From Anaerolineales bacterium (GTDB lineage Bacteria > Chloroflexota > Anaerolineae > JAAEKA01): a DNA stretch of 64,000 nt. The position numbers and the translations under genes were made by a program. Location of the stretch: positions 254,788 through 318,787 of the forward strand of contig JACKBI010000007.1 of assembly GCA_020634615.1 (NCBI GenBank), read 5' to 3'. Of the stretch, positions 15,823 to 25,610 are shown one piece after another. Under the pieces are notes generated by a model. The model had not been told where the DNA came from, did no database searches, and worked only from the letters and a program-made list of their open reading frames with translations. How positions within the stretch are numbered: the stretch's first letter is position 1; the number at the start of each line of letters is the position of its first letter.

Positions 15823-17325
15823 ATGTATGTAGCCCGAGCAAGTCGGGTTGGAAACGAGACTATCTTGACAGATTCAACCAACTCGGCCGGCGAGAAGCCG
15901 GTCGATTCCTTTTTCGATGTCGCATTGGAGCAGTTGAGCGAACCAATGCGGGATGCGGCGGCACGCGCCGACTGGGCCGCATTAATGCCCGTGCAGGCGC
16001 GCGCCATTCCGTACCTGCTTGCCGATCAGGACGTCATGATCCAGGCGCGCACGGGCAGCGGCAAGACGGGCGCATTCCTGCTGCCCATGGTGGAGCGACT
16101 GGACCCGAAACGCGACGTGTGCCAGGCGCTGATCATGGTGCCGACCCGCGAACTGGCGCGCCAGGTCGGGCGTGAGGCCGAGATCCTGTGTGGTCCGGCG
16201 GGGCTGCGATCCGTCGTGGTCTACGGTGGCGTCGCCTATGGCCCGCAGGTTGATGCTCTGAAGCACGGCAGTCACATCGTCGTCGGTACACCTGGCCGGG
16301 TGCTGGACCATCTGATCAAGCGGACGTTCACGCTGGACGGGCTGCGGATGCTGATCTTCGACGAGGCTGACCGGATGTTGTCGATGGGTTTCTATCCCGA
16401 CATGGTGCAGGTACAGAGTTTCTTGCCATCGCGGCGGGTGCATACCAGCATGTTCTCGGCGACCTTCCCCAGCTACGTGATGGCGACTGCCAACCGGTTC
16501 ATGTCGCAGCCGCAGTTCCTGTCGCTGAGCGCTGACCACATCCACGTGACCGACACCGAGCACGTTTTCTACACCGTGCCGGGGATGGACAAGGACCGCT
16601 CGCTGGTGCGGCTGATCGAGATCGAAAACCCGGCGTCGGCCATCATCTTCTGCAACACCAAGGTCAGGGTGAGCTACGTCGCCGCCGTTTTGCAGCGTTT
16701 CGGTTACGACGCCGATGAGCTGAGCTCCGATCTGTCGCAGAAGGACCGCGAGCGGGTGCTGGAGCGGGTGCGCAAGGGCACGCTGCGCTTCCTGGTGGCG
16801 ACCGATGTGGCCGCGCGCGGGTTGGACATCCCCGATCTGTCGCACGTCATCCAGTACGAGCCGCCCGATGATCTTGAGGCCTACATCCACCGCGCCGGTC
16901 GCACCGGGCGGGCCGGCGCGACTGGCGTCGCGATCTCGCTGGTCAACCCCGGCGAGCGGGCGGCGCTGAAGCGCATCTCCAAACGCTATAGCATCGAAAT
17001 GGAAGAGCTAGAGCTGCCCTCCGACGAGGATGTGGCCGAGGTGGTGGGTGAGCGGGTCACGGTGCTGCTGGAAGCGCGGTTGCGAGAGCGCGACAAGCTG
17101 CAAACCGAGCGCAGCCGGCGATTTGTGGCGCTGGGCCGCAGCCTGGCTGAAAACGAGGATGAACTGCCTATCATAGCGATGTTGCTGGACGATTATTACC
17201 AGCAAATGCTCCATTCCCCTGTGCCGCAGCCGGGCGACGAGCCGGCCAGCTACCAACCGCCACCCAGAGAGCAACCCAGCGACCGAAGTAAGCGACGCTC
17301 CGGCGGTCGTAGTCGGCGCCGCTAA
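15823..17325 (+). CDS. DEAD-box RNA helicase
   Basis: 500 residues with the ordered motifs of the family: Q-motif region ending M-P-V-Q, motif I A-R-T-G-S-G-K-T, P-T-R-E-L-A, T-P-G-R, motif II D-E-A-D, motif III S-A-T, A-T-D-V-A-A-R-G-L-D and motif VI H-R-A-G-R-T-G-R. It unwinds short RNA duplexes using ATP in the cytoplasm, probably in ribosome assembly or RNA turnover. The C-terminal tail of about 120 residues ends in a basic Arg/Ser-rich stretch likely to bind RNA. ATG 15823 is used; a TTG at 15865 preceded by GGAAACGAG is an alternative start. It is flanked by its own promoter and terminator. Confidence 0.9.
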   Translation: MYVARASRVGNETILTDSTNSAGEKPVDSFFDVALEQLSEPMRDAAARADWAALMPVQARAIPYLLADQDVMIQARTGSGKTGAFLLPMVERLDPKRDVCQALIMVPTRELARQVGREAEILCGPAGLRSVVVYGGVAYGPQVDALKHGSHIVVGTPGRVLDHLIKRTFTLDGLRMLIFDEADRMLSMGFYPDMVQVQSFLPSRRVHTSMFSATFPSYVMATANRFMSQPQFLSLSADHIHVTDTEHVFYTVPGMDKDRSLVRLIEIENPASAIIFCNTKVRVSYVAAVLQRFGYDADELSSDLSQKDRERVLERVRKGTLRFLVATDVAARGLDIPDLSHVIQYEPPDDLEAYIHRAGRTGRAGATGVAISLVNPGERAALKRISKRYSIEMEELELPSDEDVAEVVGERVTVLLEARLRERDKLQTERSRRFVALGRSLAENEDELPIIAMLLDDYYQQMLHSPVPQPGDEPASYQPPPREQPSDRSKRRSGGRSRRR

Positions 17326-17346
17326 TCGAACGGGTGGAACTGTCAG

Positions 17347-17380
17347 CGAGGTCTGGGCAATGCAACCGGACCTCGTTTCG
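17347..17380 (+). terminator. Terminator hairpin after the helicase gene
   Basis: Arms CGAGGTCTGG (17347-17356) and CCGGACCTCG (17366-17375), with one wobble pair and a 9-nt loop, are followed by a short TTT. It lies between convergent genes. Confidence 0.6.
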
Positions 17381-17410
17381 CGTCGTTGGTTCAGATCGCG
17401 GGCCAGCGCG

Positions 17411-18589
17411 TTACCGGACGATCATCGGCAGGTAGATGGCATGAACTGCAGGCGAGCTGGTCGGGGTAGCTGTTGGCGTCGGTGTCACCGTCGGCGTCTG
17501 CGTCGCTGTGGGGGTTGCTGTCGCTCCCTGGACAACTTCAAACGCGCCGATGTCGCAGTGCGCGCCCTGGGGACGGGATACGCCGCGCTGGTCGAGGTTG
17601 TTGACTGGCGCGGCCGCGCAGATGGCGTCGATGGCCGTGTCGATGGCTGCGCTGCCTGCGCCGAGCGCCATAGTCAGGGTGTGGCCACCGTTGTTCTGCA
17701 AGGGACCAAGTACCGGGTTGGCTACGACGCCGGGGCAGGTGGCGTCGGGAAAGCTGAGGTTGCCGCCGCCATCTGTGACGGCGTTGCCTTCGCAGTTTCC
17801 GCTGCCCTGGCTGTTGGCGACGATCGTGTTTTTGAGCGTCATGCTGTTACCATTGTTGTAAATCGTGCCGCCGAGGGAAGAACTGTTCCCAGAAAGTGTG
17901 CTGTTGATGATTACTAACACCCGGTTGTAACCGTTCCAGATAGCGCCGCCGCCGCCTTGGGCGCTGTTGTCAGCGAACGTGCTATTGCTGATGGTCACAG
18001 CGTTGAAGCTGCTGTTTGAGATGGCGCCACCGAAGCCGGGGGTGGTGTTGCCGGAGAAGGTGCTGTTGCGCACGGTTAGCGCGGTGTAATATGCGTTGTA
18101 GAGTCCACCGCCACCGCCGTCGGCGCTGTTGCCGGTGAACATACAGTCACTGACGGTCACCGTGCCGAGGTTGGAGATGGCGCCACCGACGCTGCCCGCG
18201 CTATTGTCAGAGAAGGTACTGTCGCTGACAGTCACTGTGCCGCCATCGTTGTAGATTCCGCCGCCGTCACCGGCGTTTCCGTTTGCAATAGTCAACACAT
18301 TCAGGTTGAGTGCGATACCCGGGTTCACGTAAAACACACCGACTGTATGGTTGCCGCTAATCGTGACACTTCGGCCACTCCCATCGATGGTCGCATTGGC
18401 TGCAATCGCGATAGTTGCCGCCAACGTGATTGTACCGTTGCAAGCGAACGTTACGCTGCCGCCGCCCGCCAACGCTGTTCGCAGGTGCGCTTCGTCGCAT
18501 ACGCTGACGACCCCGCCTGCGTGTGCAGGTGATGGCGTTGTGGTGAGCGCCAGCATGAATAGTAACGTTATCAGGTGTTTCGGGCGCAT
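17411..18589 (-). CDS. Secreted parallel beta-helix protein with C-terminal Y-L-P tail
   Basis: 392 residues: a signal peptide (1-24), then repeated beta-helix rungs at about 60-280 of the type V-x-D-S-T-F-S-D/G-N-S/T-A-x-G-x-G-G-A-I-x-N, as in polymorphic outer membrane protein and choice-of-anchor-Q families. Then come a D-I-G-A-F-E closing motif, a Thr/Pro linker and the final I-Y-L-P-M-I-V-R. It is extracellular or wall-associated, possibly an adhesin or carbohydrate-binding scaffold. It starts 27 bp after menE on the same strand, so it may be read through from the men operon, but its function is unrelated. The last residues resemble the tail of the beta-helix protein encoded at 39715-42111. 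Confidence 0.8.
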   Translation of the reverse strand: MRPKHLITLLFMLALTTTPSPAHAGGVVSVCDEAHLRTALAGGGSVTFACNGTITLAATIAIAANATIDGSGRSVTISGNHTVGVFYVNPGIALNLNVLTIANGNAGDGGGIYNDGGTVTVSDSTFSDNSAGSVGGAISNLGTVTVSDCMFTGNSADGGGGGLYNAYYTALTVRNSTFSGNTTPGFGGAISNSSFNAVTISNSTFADNSAQGGGGAIWNGYNRVLVIINSTLSGNSSSLGGTIYNNGNSMTLKNTIVANSQGSGNCEGNAVTDGGGNLSFPDATCPGVVANPVLGPLQNNGGHTLTMALGAGSAAIDTAIDAICAAAPVNNLDQRGVSRPQGAHCDIGAFEVVQGATATPTATQTPTVTPTPTATPTSSPAVHAIYLPMIVR

Positions 18590-18616
18590 GGCTGGTCTCT
18601 TTTCTTGTGATGAATC

Positions 18617-19774
18617 TCAAACATCTGCCAGAGGCGGGACATCTTTGCTGCCCAGGCTGCTGCGCCGATCGATCTTGCCCGTGTCGGTCGTCGCGAAGGT
18701 TGGGATGTATATCACCCGTCTGGGCGCTTCGTACAGGTCGAGGTTCGCCGCGAGCGCGGACTGCAGGGTTGTCTGATCGCCGGCATCCATTGGCTCACCC
18801 TCGATCACCAGTGTCACAGCTTCGCCCAGACGTTTGTCTGGCAGACCGGCCACGAAATAGCGCCGTTCCGCCAGTCCCAGCGCGCGCCAGATTGACCCGA
18901 CCGCTGCTTCGACTTTCTCGATCTGGACCTTGACTCCGCCCGTGTTGATGACGTTGTCCCAGCGGCCCAGCCAGCGGAAGGTGGGTGGTGGGGACTGGGG
19001 ACTGGGGGCTGGCGGCTGGGGAGCGGAGAGCTTGACGAGGTCGTTGGTTTGCAGCCACTGGTTGAGGGTCATAGGGGCTTTGATGCGCAGGCAGCCGCGC
19101 GGGTCGATGTCGATTTCGACGCCGGGGAGTGGATGAAAATCGGTGGACGCGTTGGGACTGTTGAGCCGGCGCAGGGCGATGTGGGTGGCGGTCTCGGTCA
19201 TGCCGTAGGTGTGGTAGACTGGCGCAGACAGCGTCTGGATGCGTTCCTCCAGCGCGGCGTTGACCGGCGCGCCGCCGACCAGGATGGTATGCATTGCGTT
19301 GAGGCGTTCATGATACGTCCGTGGGCCGTCCAGCAGCGTCTGAAGTTGCAGCGGCACCAGCGCGGTGAAATCGAATTGCGTATCGATTGCCAGATTGCTC
19401 AAGGGATCGCTGGCCGGCTCGACTACTGTAATGGACAGTCCCAGCACCAGCCCGCGCACGAGCATCATCTGTCCGGCAATGTAGCGCACCGGCAGGCAGA
19501 CAAGCGCGCTCATGCCGGCCAGTAAGTCAAGCGCTTCGCCCGTGGCCAGCGCACTGGCAAGCATCTGCTCCCGGCGCAACACGATCGGTTTCGGATCACC
19601 GGTGGAGCCAGATGTGCTGATCACAAATTGCTCAACACCGGCCAGCCAGTCGCGGCAGAATGCCAGCGCGGACCGCTCGTTATCTGTATCTCCCAGCGTG
19701 GTGATGTCCGCGGGAAGCGTTCGCAGATCGTTGCCCGTGTACGTTCGTGGTCCGATGGTCAGTGTTGCGTTCAT
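18617..19774 (-). CDS. menE: o-Succinylbenzoate-CoA ligase (MenE)
   Basis: 385 residues of the adenylate-forming family: S-T-S-G-S-T-G-D-P-K (phosphate loop) at about 54, T-Y-G-M-T-E-T-A at about 190, and a C-terminal domain with G-R-W-D-N-V-I-N-T-G-G-V-K and a late D-T-G-K-I-D-R catalytic-lysine motif. It activates o-succinylbenzoate with CoA in menaquinone synthesis. Identity is supported by menC, menB, menD and menF upstream. A Pro/Gln/Ser-rich stretch (about residues 249-265) sits just before G-R-W-D-N; at DNA level it is a run of GGGGACT/GGGGGCT-like repeats and looks like an in-frame insertion. Confidence 0.88.
   Translation of the reverse strand: MNATLTIGPRTYTGNDLRTLPADITTLGDTDNERSALAFCRDWLAGVEQFVISTSGSTGDPKPIVLRREQMLASALATGEALDLLAGMSALVCLPVRYIAGQMMLVRGLVLGLSITVVEPASDPLSNLAIDTQFDFTALVPLQLQTLLDGPRTYHERLNAMHTILVGGAPVNAALEERIQTLSAPVYHTYGMTETATHIALRRLNSPNASTDFHPLPGVEIDIDPRGCLRIKAPMTLNQWLQTNDLVKLSAPQPPAPSPQSPPPTFRWLGRWDNVINTGGVKVQIEKVEAAVGSIWRALGLAERRYFVAGLPDKRLGEAVTLVIEGEPMDAGDQTTLQSALAANLDLYEAPRRVIYIPTFATTDTGKIDRRSSLGSKDVPPLADV
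18981..19030. repeat. Low-complexity GGGGACTG-type repeat inside menE
   Basis: A run of GGGGACT/GGGGGCT/GGCGGCT units lies inside the menE reading frame and keeps it open, encoding Pro/Ala/Gln/Ser. Repeats of this type are usually found between genes. Confidence 0.7.
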
Positions 19775-19809
19775 GCGGTGTTTCGATGGTAGCGACAGAA
19801 CCGTTATTG

Positions 19810-19935
19810 CGGATCCCTACCCTCACCTCAGTCCTCTCCCAGAGGGAGAGGAGGCCGGACATGGGAGCTGGAAGGGAACGGGTCCAATTCGGATCTGATC
19901 CCCTCTCCCTCAGGGAGAGGGCCAGGGTGAGGGTG
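19810..19935. repeat. Inverted CCCTCACC/CTCTCCC repeat between menC and menE
   Basis: CCCTCACCTCAGTCCTCTCCC near 19810 and its near-complement ending GGGAGAGGGCCAGGGTGAGGG near 19934 flank internal GGGAGAGG and CCCTCTCCCTCAGGG palindromes. This is a widespread intergenic repeat style. It fills the gap between menC and menE and may form a hairpin in the operon mRNA. Confidence 0.7.
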
Positions 19936-19951
19936 AAAACGTCGTGTGCCG

Positions 19952-21019
19952 CTATTCCTTTTGCGCGGTCGTGTGCCAGATCGTGCTGAAGTCCCAGCGC
20001 ACCGCTTCAACCACCAGCAACCCGCACCCGGAAAGCCTCAGCGGCGATGGCACGTTATTGACGAACAACTGGCCTGTACCCAGTCCGTGTGTCCTCTCAA
20101 CGTCCCGCGCGCTCGTCCATTGGGCGATCGCGTTCAGCCCAACGTTGGACTCCAACAGCGAGTTGATCCACCACTGGACGCCCAATTGCTGGGCTTCGGC
20201 GATCCAGGTTTCGCAGGCTGCCAGGCCGCCCAGCAGCGACGGCTTCAGGATGACATGCTGTGGGCGAATGGTGCGCAACAGCGTAGCCCGCCGGTCGGCA
20301 GTGGACGCCGCGATCAACTCCTCGTCCAGCGCGATTGGGACGGGCGATGCGGCGCACAGGGCAGCCATTTCCTGCCAGCGATCGGCGGGAAGCGGCTGCT
20401 CCACGAACAGCGGATCAATCGCTGCCAGTTGCTCCAAACGCTCCAGCGCCTCGTCCACGCTGCGCCACGCACCGTTGGCATCCAGACGGAGCTCGACAAT
20501 CGCGGCCGGATGCTGGCGACGAAACGCGACCAGCATCCCCATCTCCTCATCGAACGCCAGACTGCCGATCTTCAGCTTGATCGCTGTACAGCCCAGCGCG
20601 ATTTTCTGTTCGATCTGCGCAGCCATGCCTGCCGGGCTGTCCATCCAGATCAGTCCGTGGGTCGGGAGGATCGCCTTGCCGCGGCTGAATGGCGTGTCAA
20701 ACAACTGTTGTCTGCCGCCGTTGTCCAGATCGCGTAGCGCCGTCTCCAGCCCGAACGCCACGCTCGGCAGCTCGCTGAGGTCGACGGTCGCCGGATCGGC
20801 ACCGGCATTGATCTGCTCACAGACATCTGCAATCAGAGTGTCGTAGTTGGGGCGATCATCGCGGCTAAGCCCGGGCATGATGCCACATTCGCCCCAGCCA
20901 ACGACGCCATCGCTTTCTGCGCGCAGGAAGACGACCTGGCGGGTTTCGAAAACGCCCCGCGATGTGGTCGCAGGGCGCTTGAACCGCAGCATGAACGGCA
21001 GTGCGTCAATTCGCAGCAT
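19952..21019 (-). CDS. menC: o-Succinylbenzoate synthase (MenC)
   Basis: Enolase-superfamily protein of 355 residues. It begins M-L-R-I-D-A-L-P-F with the family R-P-x-x-T-S-R-G motif. The barrel carries the K-x-K motif (A-I-K-L-K-I-G), metal ligands in R-L-D-A-N-G, F-V-E-Q-P and A-L-D-E-E, and a late I-L-K-P-S-L-L-G-G. It dehydrates SHCHC to o-succinylbenzoate. The start at ATG 21019 is preferred on family alignment; an in-frame TTG at 21040 would add seven residues. It lies 78 bp after menB; a repeat-filled gap of about 180 bp separates it from menE. Confidence 0.9.
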   Translation of the reverse strand: MLRIDALPFMLRFKRPATTSRGVFETRQVVFLRAESDGVVGWGECGIMPGLSRDDRPNYDTLIADVCEQINAGADPATVDLSELPSVAFGLETALRDLDNGGRQQLFDTPFSRGKAILPTHGLIWMDSPAGMAAQIEQKIALGCTAIKLKIGSLAFDEEMGMLVAFRRQHPAAIVELRLDANGAWRSVDEALERLEQLAAIDPLFVEQPLPADRWQEMAALCAASPVPIALDEELIAASTADRRATLLRTIRPQHVILKPSLLGGLAACETWIAEAQQLGVQWWINSLLESNVGLNAIAQWTSARDVERTHGLGTGQLFVNNVPSPLRLSGCGLLVVEAVRWDFSTIWHTTAQKE

Positions 21020-21097
21020 GTGTGTCGTCAGCCCCGTCAATGCTTGCAGAAGCGGCTTGCTTGCGACCTCTGCAAAGGGCGTACCTGAGCATCGCTG

Positions 21098-21922
<825 letters not shown>

Positions 21923-22011
21923 AGTAGTCTCCTTTCGCTACCTCAAAATGTTGGTTTCTGTGTTGGCAGGTCACCAGACTGGGCGCGTTCTGCACCCCAA
22001 GCACCGCTGCA

Positions 22012-23790
22012 TTATGTGGCCGCTGGCATTGCAGCGCCAATTGACGCAACCAGCCGCTTGAACTGGTTGAACACCTCGGTGTTGACCGCCATGCTGGTCT
22101 CGATTTCAAGAATTGCTGACCGCTTACCGGGTTGGAAAAACCCGGACAGCGCGGCAGCAAGGCTTTCGTTGTCGCCCGCGTGCAGGTAATCCAGCCCGTG
22201 ATCGGCGGCAGTGCGCCGGGCAGTTAGCGGCTGGGGTGTCAGGAAATAGGTCTGATGCAGCGCGGGCGGCAGCCGGTTAGGCCCGTCGATGATGTCGAAA
22301 ATGCCGCCGCCGTGGTTGTTCAGCAGCACGATGCGCAGGTTGGCGGGCAGGTGTGAGTGCCACAGACCGTTGCGGTCGTAGAAGAACCCCAGGTCGCCGG
22401 TGATCAGCGTCGTCATGCGGCCACTGGCAATGGCGGCACCGACCGCGGTGCTGACCGCGCCGTCGATGCCGCTGACGCCGCGGTTGCCGTAGACTCCTCC
22501 TGGCGTCGCATGCGGCGCGGGGCCGAGCAGGTTCGCATAGCGGATCGGCATGCTGTTGCCCAGTTGCAGGACGCTGCCGGCCGGCAGGCGTTGCATGACC
22601 TGCCAGCAAGCCCTGAATTCACCAAACGGCGCGGCGTCCAGGAAGTGGGAGATCGATTCGGTTGTTTCCTGCTCCAGAGCGCGCCAGGCATCCGCATACC
22701 CGGCTGCGGATGGGGCAGGTGGAATGCGCCGGGCAAGGTCAGCGAAGAAGCTGGCCGGCTCGGCCGGCAACACGTATGTCAGGTTTTGGTAGGTGTCGGG
22801 CGCCGGTCCAGCGGGCTGGATGCGCCAATGCGCCTCTGAGTGCGCGGCTCGCAGGAACTGCTTGATGTACTTTGACGTCACCGGGCCGCCAAAGCTGATG
22901 ATCAGGTCAGGTTGCAGCGCATCCAACACGGTCTCGCTCTGTGTGCCCAGCAGCGCATCCGCGTGAATGAGGTCTGTGCCCATGGGAAACAGGTTAGCCG
23001 TGATGTCGGCGATCACCGCAACGTCGCCCCGTTGCGACAGCGCTTTGAGGGCGGCTTGCAGCGATGGGTCGGGCCGATGTAAGCCGGCCACCACTAACTT
23101 TCGTCTGGCTGCTTGCCACTGGGTCAGCAGCGATTCCCAGCTTTCTGCGGCAAGCCCGGGACGTGCCGCCAGCCGTTGTATCTGTCGCCGGCTGCCTTCG
23201 TCCGCTTCACGCCAGGAACTGGCGACTGCTGCCTCATTGGCTGCCGGATACAGCGGCTCGCGCAGCGGCACGTTGATGTGTACGGGGCCGGGAACAGGCT
23301 GTGTGCAGCGCGCAAGCGCTTCATCCAGCAAGCGCAGCGCGTGCCATCGGGCATCGGCGTGGACGATGTCGGCGGGGAAAGAATAGCTGGCTTGCAGATG
23401 CGGTTCGTATAGCCGATCCTGGTGGATCGCCTGGTTGTCTTGCTGGTCGATCCATTCCGGGGGCCGGTCGGCGGTGAGGATCAGCAGCGGCACCTGCTGG
23501 TAGAACGCCTCGGTTACCGCAGGTGCATAGTTCAACGCGGCGGTGCCCGAGGTGCAGATCAGCACAGTAGGCACGCCGCTTTGCTGGGCAATGCCCAGGG
23601 CGATGTAGCCGGCTGACCGCTCATCGTAAACGACCTGACATTGGATGTTTTGGTTGGCAGCGAATGCGGCAGTAAGGGGAGCCGAGCGTGATCCGGGCGA
23701 GATGACCGCGTGGGTCAGCCCGTGTTGGACGCAATGATGCGCAACTTGTTCAAGCAGAGTTTGGCGGAGAGCGGTATCGCTGGCCGGCAT
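22012..23790 (-). CDS. menD: SEPHCHC synthase (MenD)
   Basis: 592-residue thiamine-diphosphate enzyme. The N-terminal domain has I-S-P-G-S-R-S-A-P-L and the glutamate-bearing D-E-R-S-A-G-Y; a middle region has T-A-D-R-P-P-E; the C-terminal cofactor domain has G-N-R-G-V-S-G-I-D-G, T-G-D-L-G-F-F-Y-D and N-N-H-G-G-G-I-F-D. It joins isochorismate and 2-oxoglutarate, the first committed step to menaquinone. It sits between menF and menB, with a gap of 24 bp to menF and 89 bp to menB. No menH-like gene is seen nearby. Confidence 0.95.
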   Translation of the reverse strand: MPASDTALRQTLLEQVAHHCVQHGLTHAVISPGSRSAPLTAAFAANQNIQCQVVYDERSAGYIALGIAQQSGVPTVLICTSGTAALNYAPAVTEAFYQQVPLLILTADRPPEWIDQQDNQAIHQDRLYEPHLQASYSFPADIVHADARWHALRLLDEALARCTQPVPGPVHINVPLREPLYPAANEAAVASSWREADEGSRRQIQRLAARPGLAAESWESLLTQWQAARRKLVVAGLHRPDPSLQAALKALSQRGDVAVIADITANLFPMGTDLIHADALLGTQSETVLDALQPDLIISFGGPVTSKYIKQFLRAAHSEAHWRIQPAGPAPDTYQNLTYVLPAEPASFFADLARRIPPAPSAAGYADAWRALEQETTESISHFLDAAPFGEFRACWQVMQRLPAGSVLQLGNSMPIRYANLLGPAPHATPGGVYGNRGVSGIDGAVSTAVGAAIASGRMTTLITGDLGFFYDRNGLWHSHLPANLRIVLLNNHGGGIFDIIDGPNRLPPALHQTYFLTPQPLTARRTAADHGLDYLHAGDNESLAAALSGFFQPGKRSAILEIETSMAVNTEVFNQFKRLVASIGAAMPAAT

Positions 23791-23814
23791 TCGAGCACGC
23801 GGTTCAGGCGGCGA

Positions 23815-25083
23815 TCAGGAGGTCACAGTCGCTGGCTGAGAGTGAGTGGGAACCATCCCGGAGGGACTGTCGGCTGGCAAATCGTGGGTAGTCCGAAGGA
23901 CCCGCAGCAACGTTTCAGCTTTTAGCTGCGTTTCGCGCCATTCATCCTGGGGGTTGGAGACGGCTGTGATTCCACCACCCACGTACAGGCTGGCGCTGGT
24001 GTTGCGAAGCTGCATGCAGCGCAAGTTGACGTAAAGTCGCGTCTGGTGCGAGATGTTGACCGGACCGAGGAAGCCGCTATAGAAGCTGCGGTCGTAGTTT
24101 TCGTTGGCAAGGATGAAGGCCAGCGCCTTGTCCTTCGGCATGCCGCACACCGCAGATGTGGGGTGCAGGCTGGTCAGCATCAGTGCAGCCAGGTCTTGCA
24201 GAGCGGGGCGGGGCAGCGCCACATCAAAGCGGGTTTGCAGGTGGACGACGTTGCCGGCTTGCACGGTTTCCGGACCGGTCTCGCGTACAGTATCAATGCC
24301 GGCGTCCTGGAAGAACGTACGGATATAGCTGCTGACCAACGCCTGTTCTTCGATCTCTTTGTCGGCCCAGCGGATGGACTTCAGGTTGTCGTCCAGTGGA
24401 GCAGCCTGGGTGCCGGCCAGTGCCATGGTGCTCAAACCCTCGGTATCCACCGATAGGAGCAACTCCGGGCTGGCTCCAATCCAGGTGCCAACCGCTGGGA
24501 TCGCCACCAGCGAAACGAATGCCCGCGGGTAGCTGGCGCAGAGGTGTTCAAAGGTTGCCACAGGGTCAAACGCAGCTGGCAGCGGCGTTTCTGTCATCCG
24601 CGAGACGACAATCTTTTCGATACTGCTGGTGGAAATAAACTCGATGGCCGAGCGTACCAAGCGTTCGTAGTCGTCCTGCGTGATCGATTGCCCCGGATAC
24701 GTTGCGTCAGCGGGTGGATACCACGCGTGATCGGAAGCCTGGCTGGGTGAATGGCAGTCGGCCAGGAAACGATCCAGCGTCTGCCGCTGGCCGTTCCAGT
24801 TCTCGCGGTAGAGCCTGAGGCCATCGGGCGCCAGGTGCACGTCGCCACGGATGCACAGTGCTGACTGGTTGTCAGCATTGACAAAGGGCGCGACGATGAA
24901 AGAAGGTTGATCGGAGGCAAAATTGATAGGCGCGCTGCGGGCGAACCCAGAAAGATCGACCACAGCCTGCGTTGCCGCCTCGCCAGGCGCGCGCCAAACA
25001 GCTACTGCCAGGTTGTTAGCAATAGCTGCATCATAAAACGAGTCAACGGTGACTTCGTCGCCGGAGGGTTGTGTCCAGATCAT
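23815..25083 (-). CDS. menF: Isochorismate synthase (MenF type)
   Basis: 422 residues with the chorismate-binding fold in the C-terminal half: K-I-V-V-S-R at about 165, W-I-G-A-S-P-E at about 215, L-H-P-T-S-A-V-C-G-M-P at about 325, a Y-S-G-F-L-G-P segment, and Y-V-N-L-R-C-M-Q followed by Y-V-G-G-G-I. It converts chorismate to isochorismate for MenD. The gene context separates it from siderophore-type homologues such as EntC and from anthranilate synthases. The ATG has almost no ribosome site and is preceded by a plausible promoter, so it is the likely first gene of the operon. Confidence 0.9.
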   Translation of the reverse strand: MIWTQPSGDEVTVDSFYDAAIANNLAVAVWRAPGEAATQAVVDLSGFARSAPINFASDQPSFIVAPFVNADNQSALCIRGDVHLAPDGLRLYRENWNGQRQTLDRFLADCHSPSQASDHAWYPPADATYPGQSITQDDYERLVRSAIEFISTSSIEKIVVSRMTETPLPAAFDPVATFEHLCASYPRAFVSLVAIPAVGTWIGASPELLLSVDTEGLSTMALAGTQAAPLDDNLKSIRWADKEIEEQALVSSYIRTFFQDAGIDTVRETGPETVQAGNVVHLQTRFDVALPRPALQDLAALMLTSLHPTSAVCGMPKDKALAFILANENYDRSFYSGFLGPVNISHQTRLYVNLRCMQLRNTSASLYVGGGITAVSNPQDEWRETQLKAETLLRVLRTTHDLPADSPSGMVPTHSQPATVTS

Positions 25084-25122
25084 AAAAGCGGGTTGGAAAC
25101 AAATATTGTGAAATTCGTCGTT

Positions 25123-25151
25123 ATAGTAAGGCTACTTGATGTTTCAGGCAA
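25123..25151 (-). promoter_or_regulatory. Candidate promoter of the men operon
   Basis: On the minus strand, TTGCCT (25146-25151), a 17-bp spacer and TACTAT (25123-25128), about 40 bp before the menF start. Each box matches consensus at 4 of 6. Confidence 0.4.
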
Positions 25152-25257
25152 ATACTGTCATGGCGCTCCCGAATTTCAGACTTCGCAGGGTCGGGACAGC
25201 CTGCCAGGTTGCGCCGTTGCTCGTTAGGATCTGAGCGTCTGACATGCTGCCTGAATA

Positions 25258-25596
25258 TCAGAGCGTCCTGAGGTAGCGAAAGCTCATCCATACCGCGATG
25301 GTCAGAGCGCCGAGAAGCACGATCGCACACAGGGAGCTGTAGCTGTTGACTGAGATGTCCGGGATGAAGTAGAACGCCCCTGCAGCGACGACAGTCAACA
25401 CGCCACAGCCCAGCAGCCATTTTCCGGCATAGGCGTTGGCTGGATACCAGATGTCGGGGTTCTCCACCGTCTTGCGCACTTTGAAGCCGTAGATCCAGTT
25501 TGGCTTGACCCGACCGCGGATCATGGGAATCGACAAGGCTACCAACAGAAGGCCGCTGGCTACGTAGAGCGCCAGCAGTATTTGCAGATCGGTCAT
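25258..25596 (-). CDS. SdpI/YhfL-family small membrane protein
   Basis: 112 residues with three hydrophobic segments (about 5-24, 57-77 and 85-107) and the SdpI-family motif G-F-K-V-R-K-T-V-E-N-P-D-I-W-Y-P-A-N with A-G-K-W-L after it. SdpI gives immunity to the SdpC toxin in Bacillus, but most relatives are uncharacterised membrane proteins. No toxin gene is visible, so immunity should not be assumed. It follows the PAC2 gene by 14 bp on the same strand and probably shares its transcript. Confidence 0.7.
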   Translation of the reverse strand: MTDLQILLALYVASGLLLVALSIPMIRGRVKPNWIYGFKVRKTVENPDIWYPANAYAGKWLLGCGVLTVVAAGAFYFIPDISVNSYSSLCAIVLLGALTIAVWMSFRYLRTL

Positions 25597-25610
25597 GGTG
25601 GTGACCTGGC

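Noticed and set aside
25258..25596. Toxin-immunity system based on the SdpI-like protein
   Set aside because: No SdpC-like toxin or sdpAB genes are present; the family is mostly found without them.
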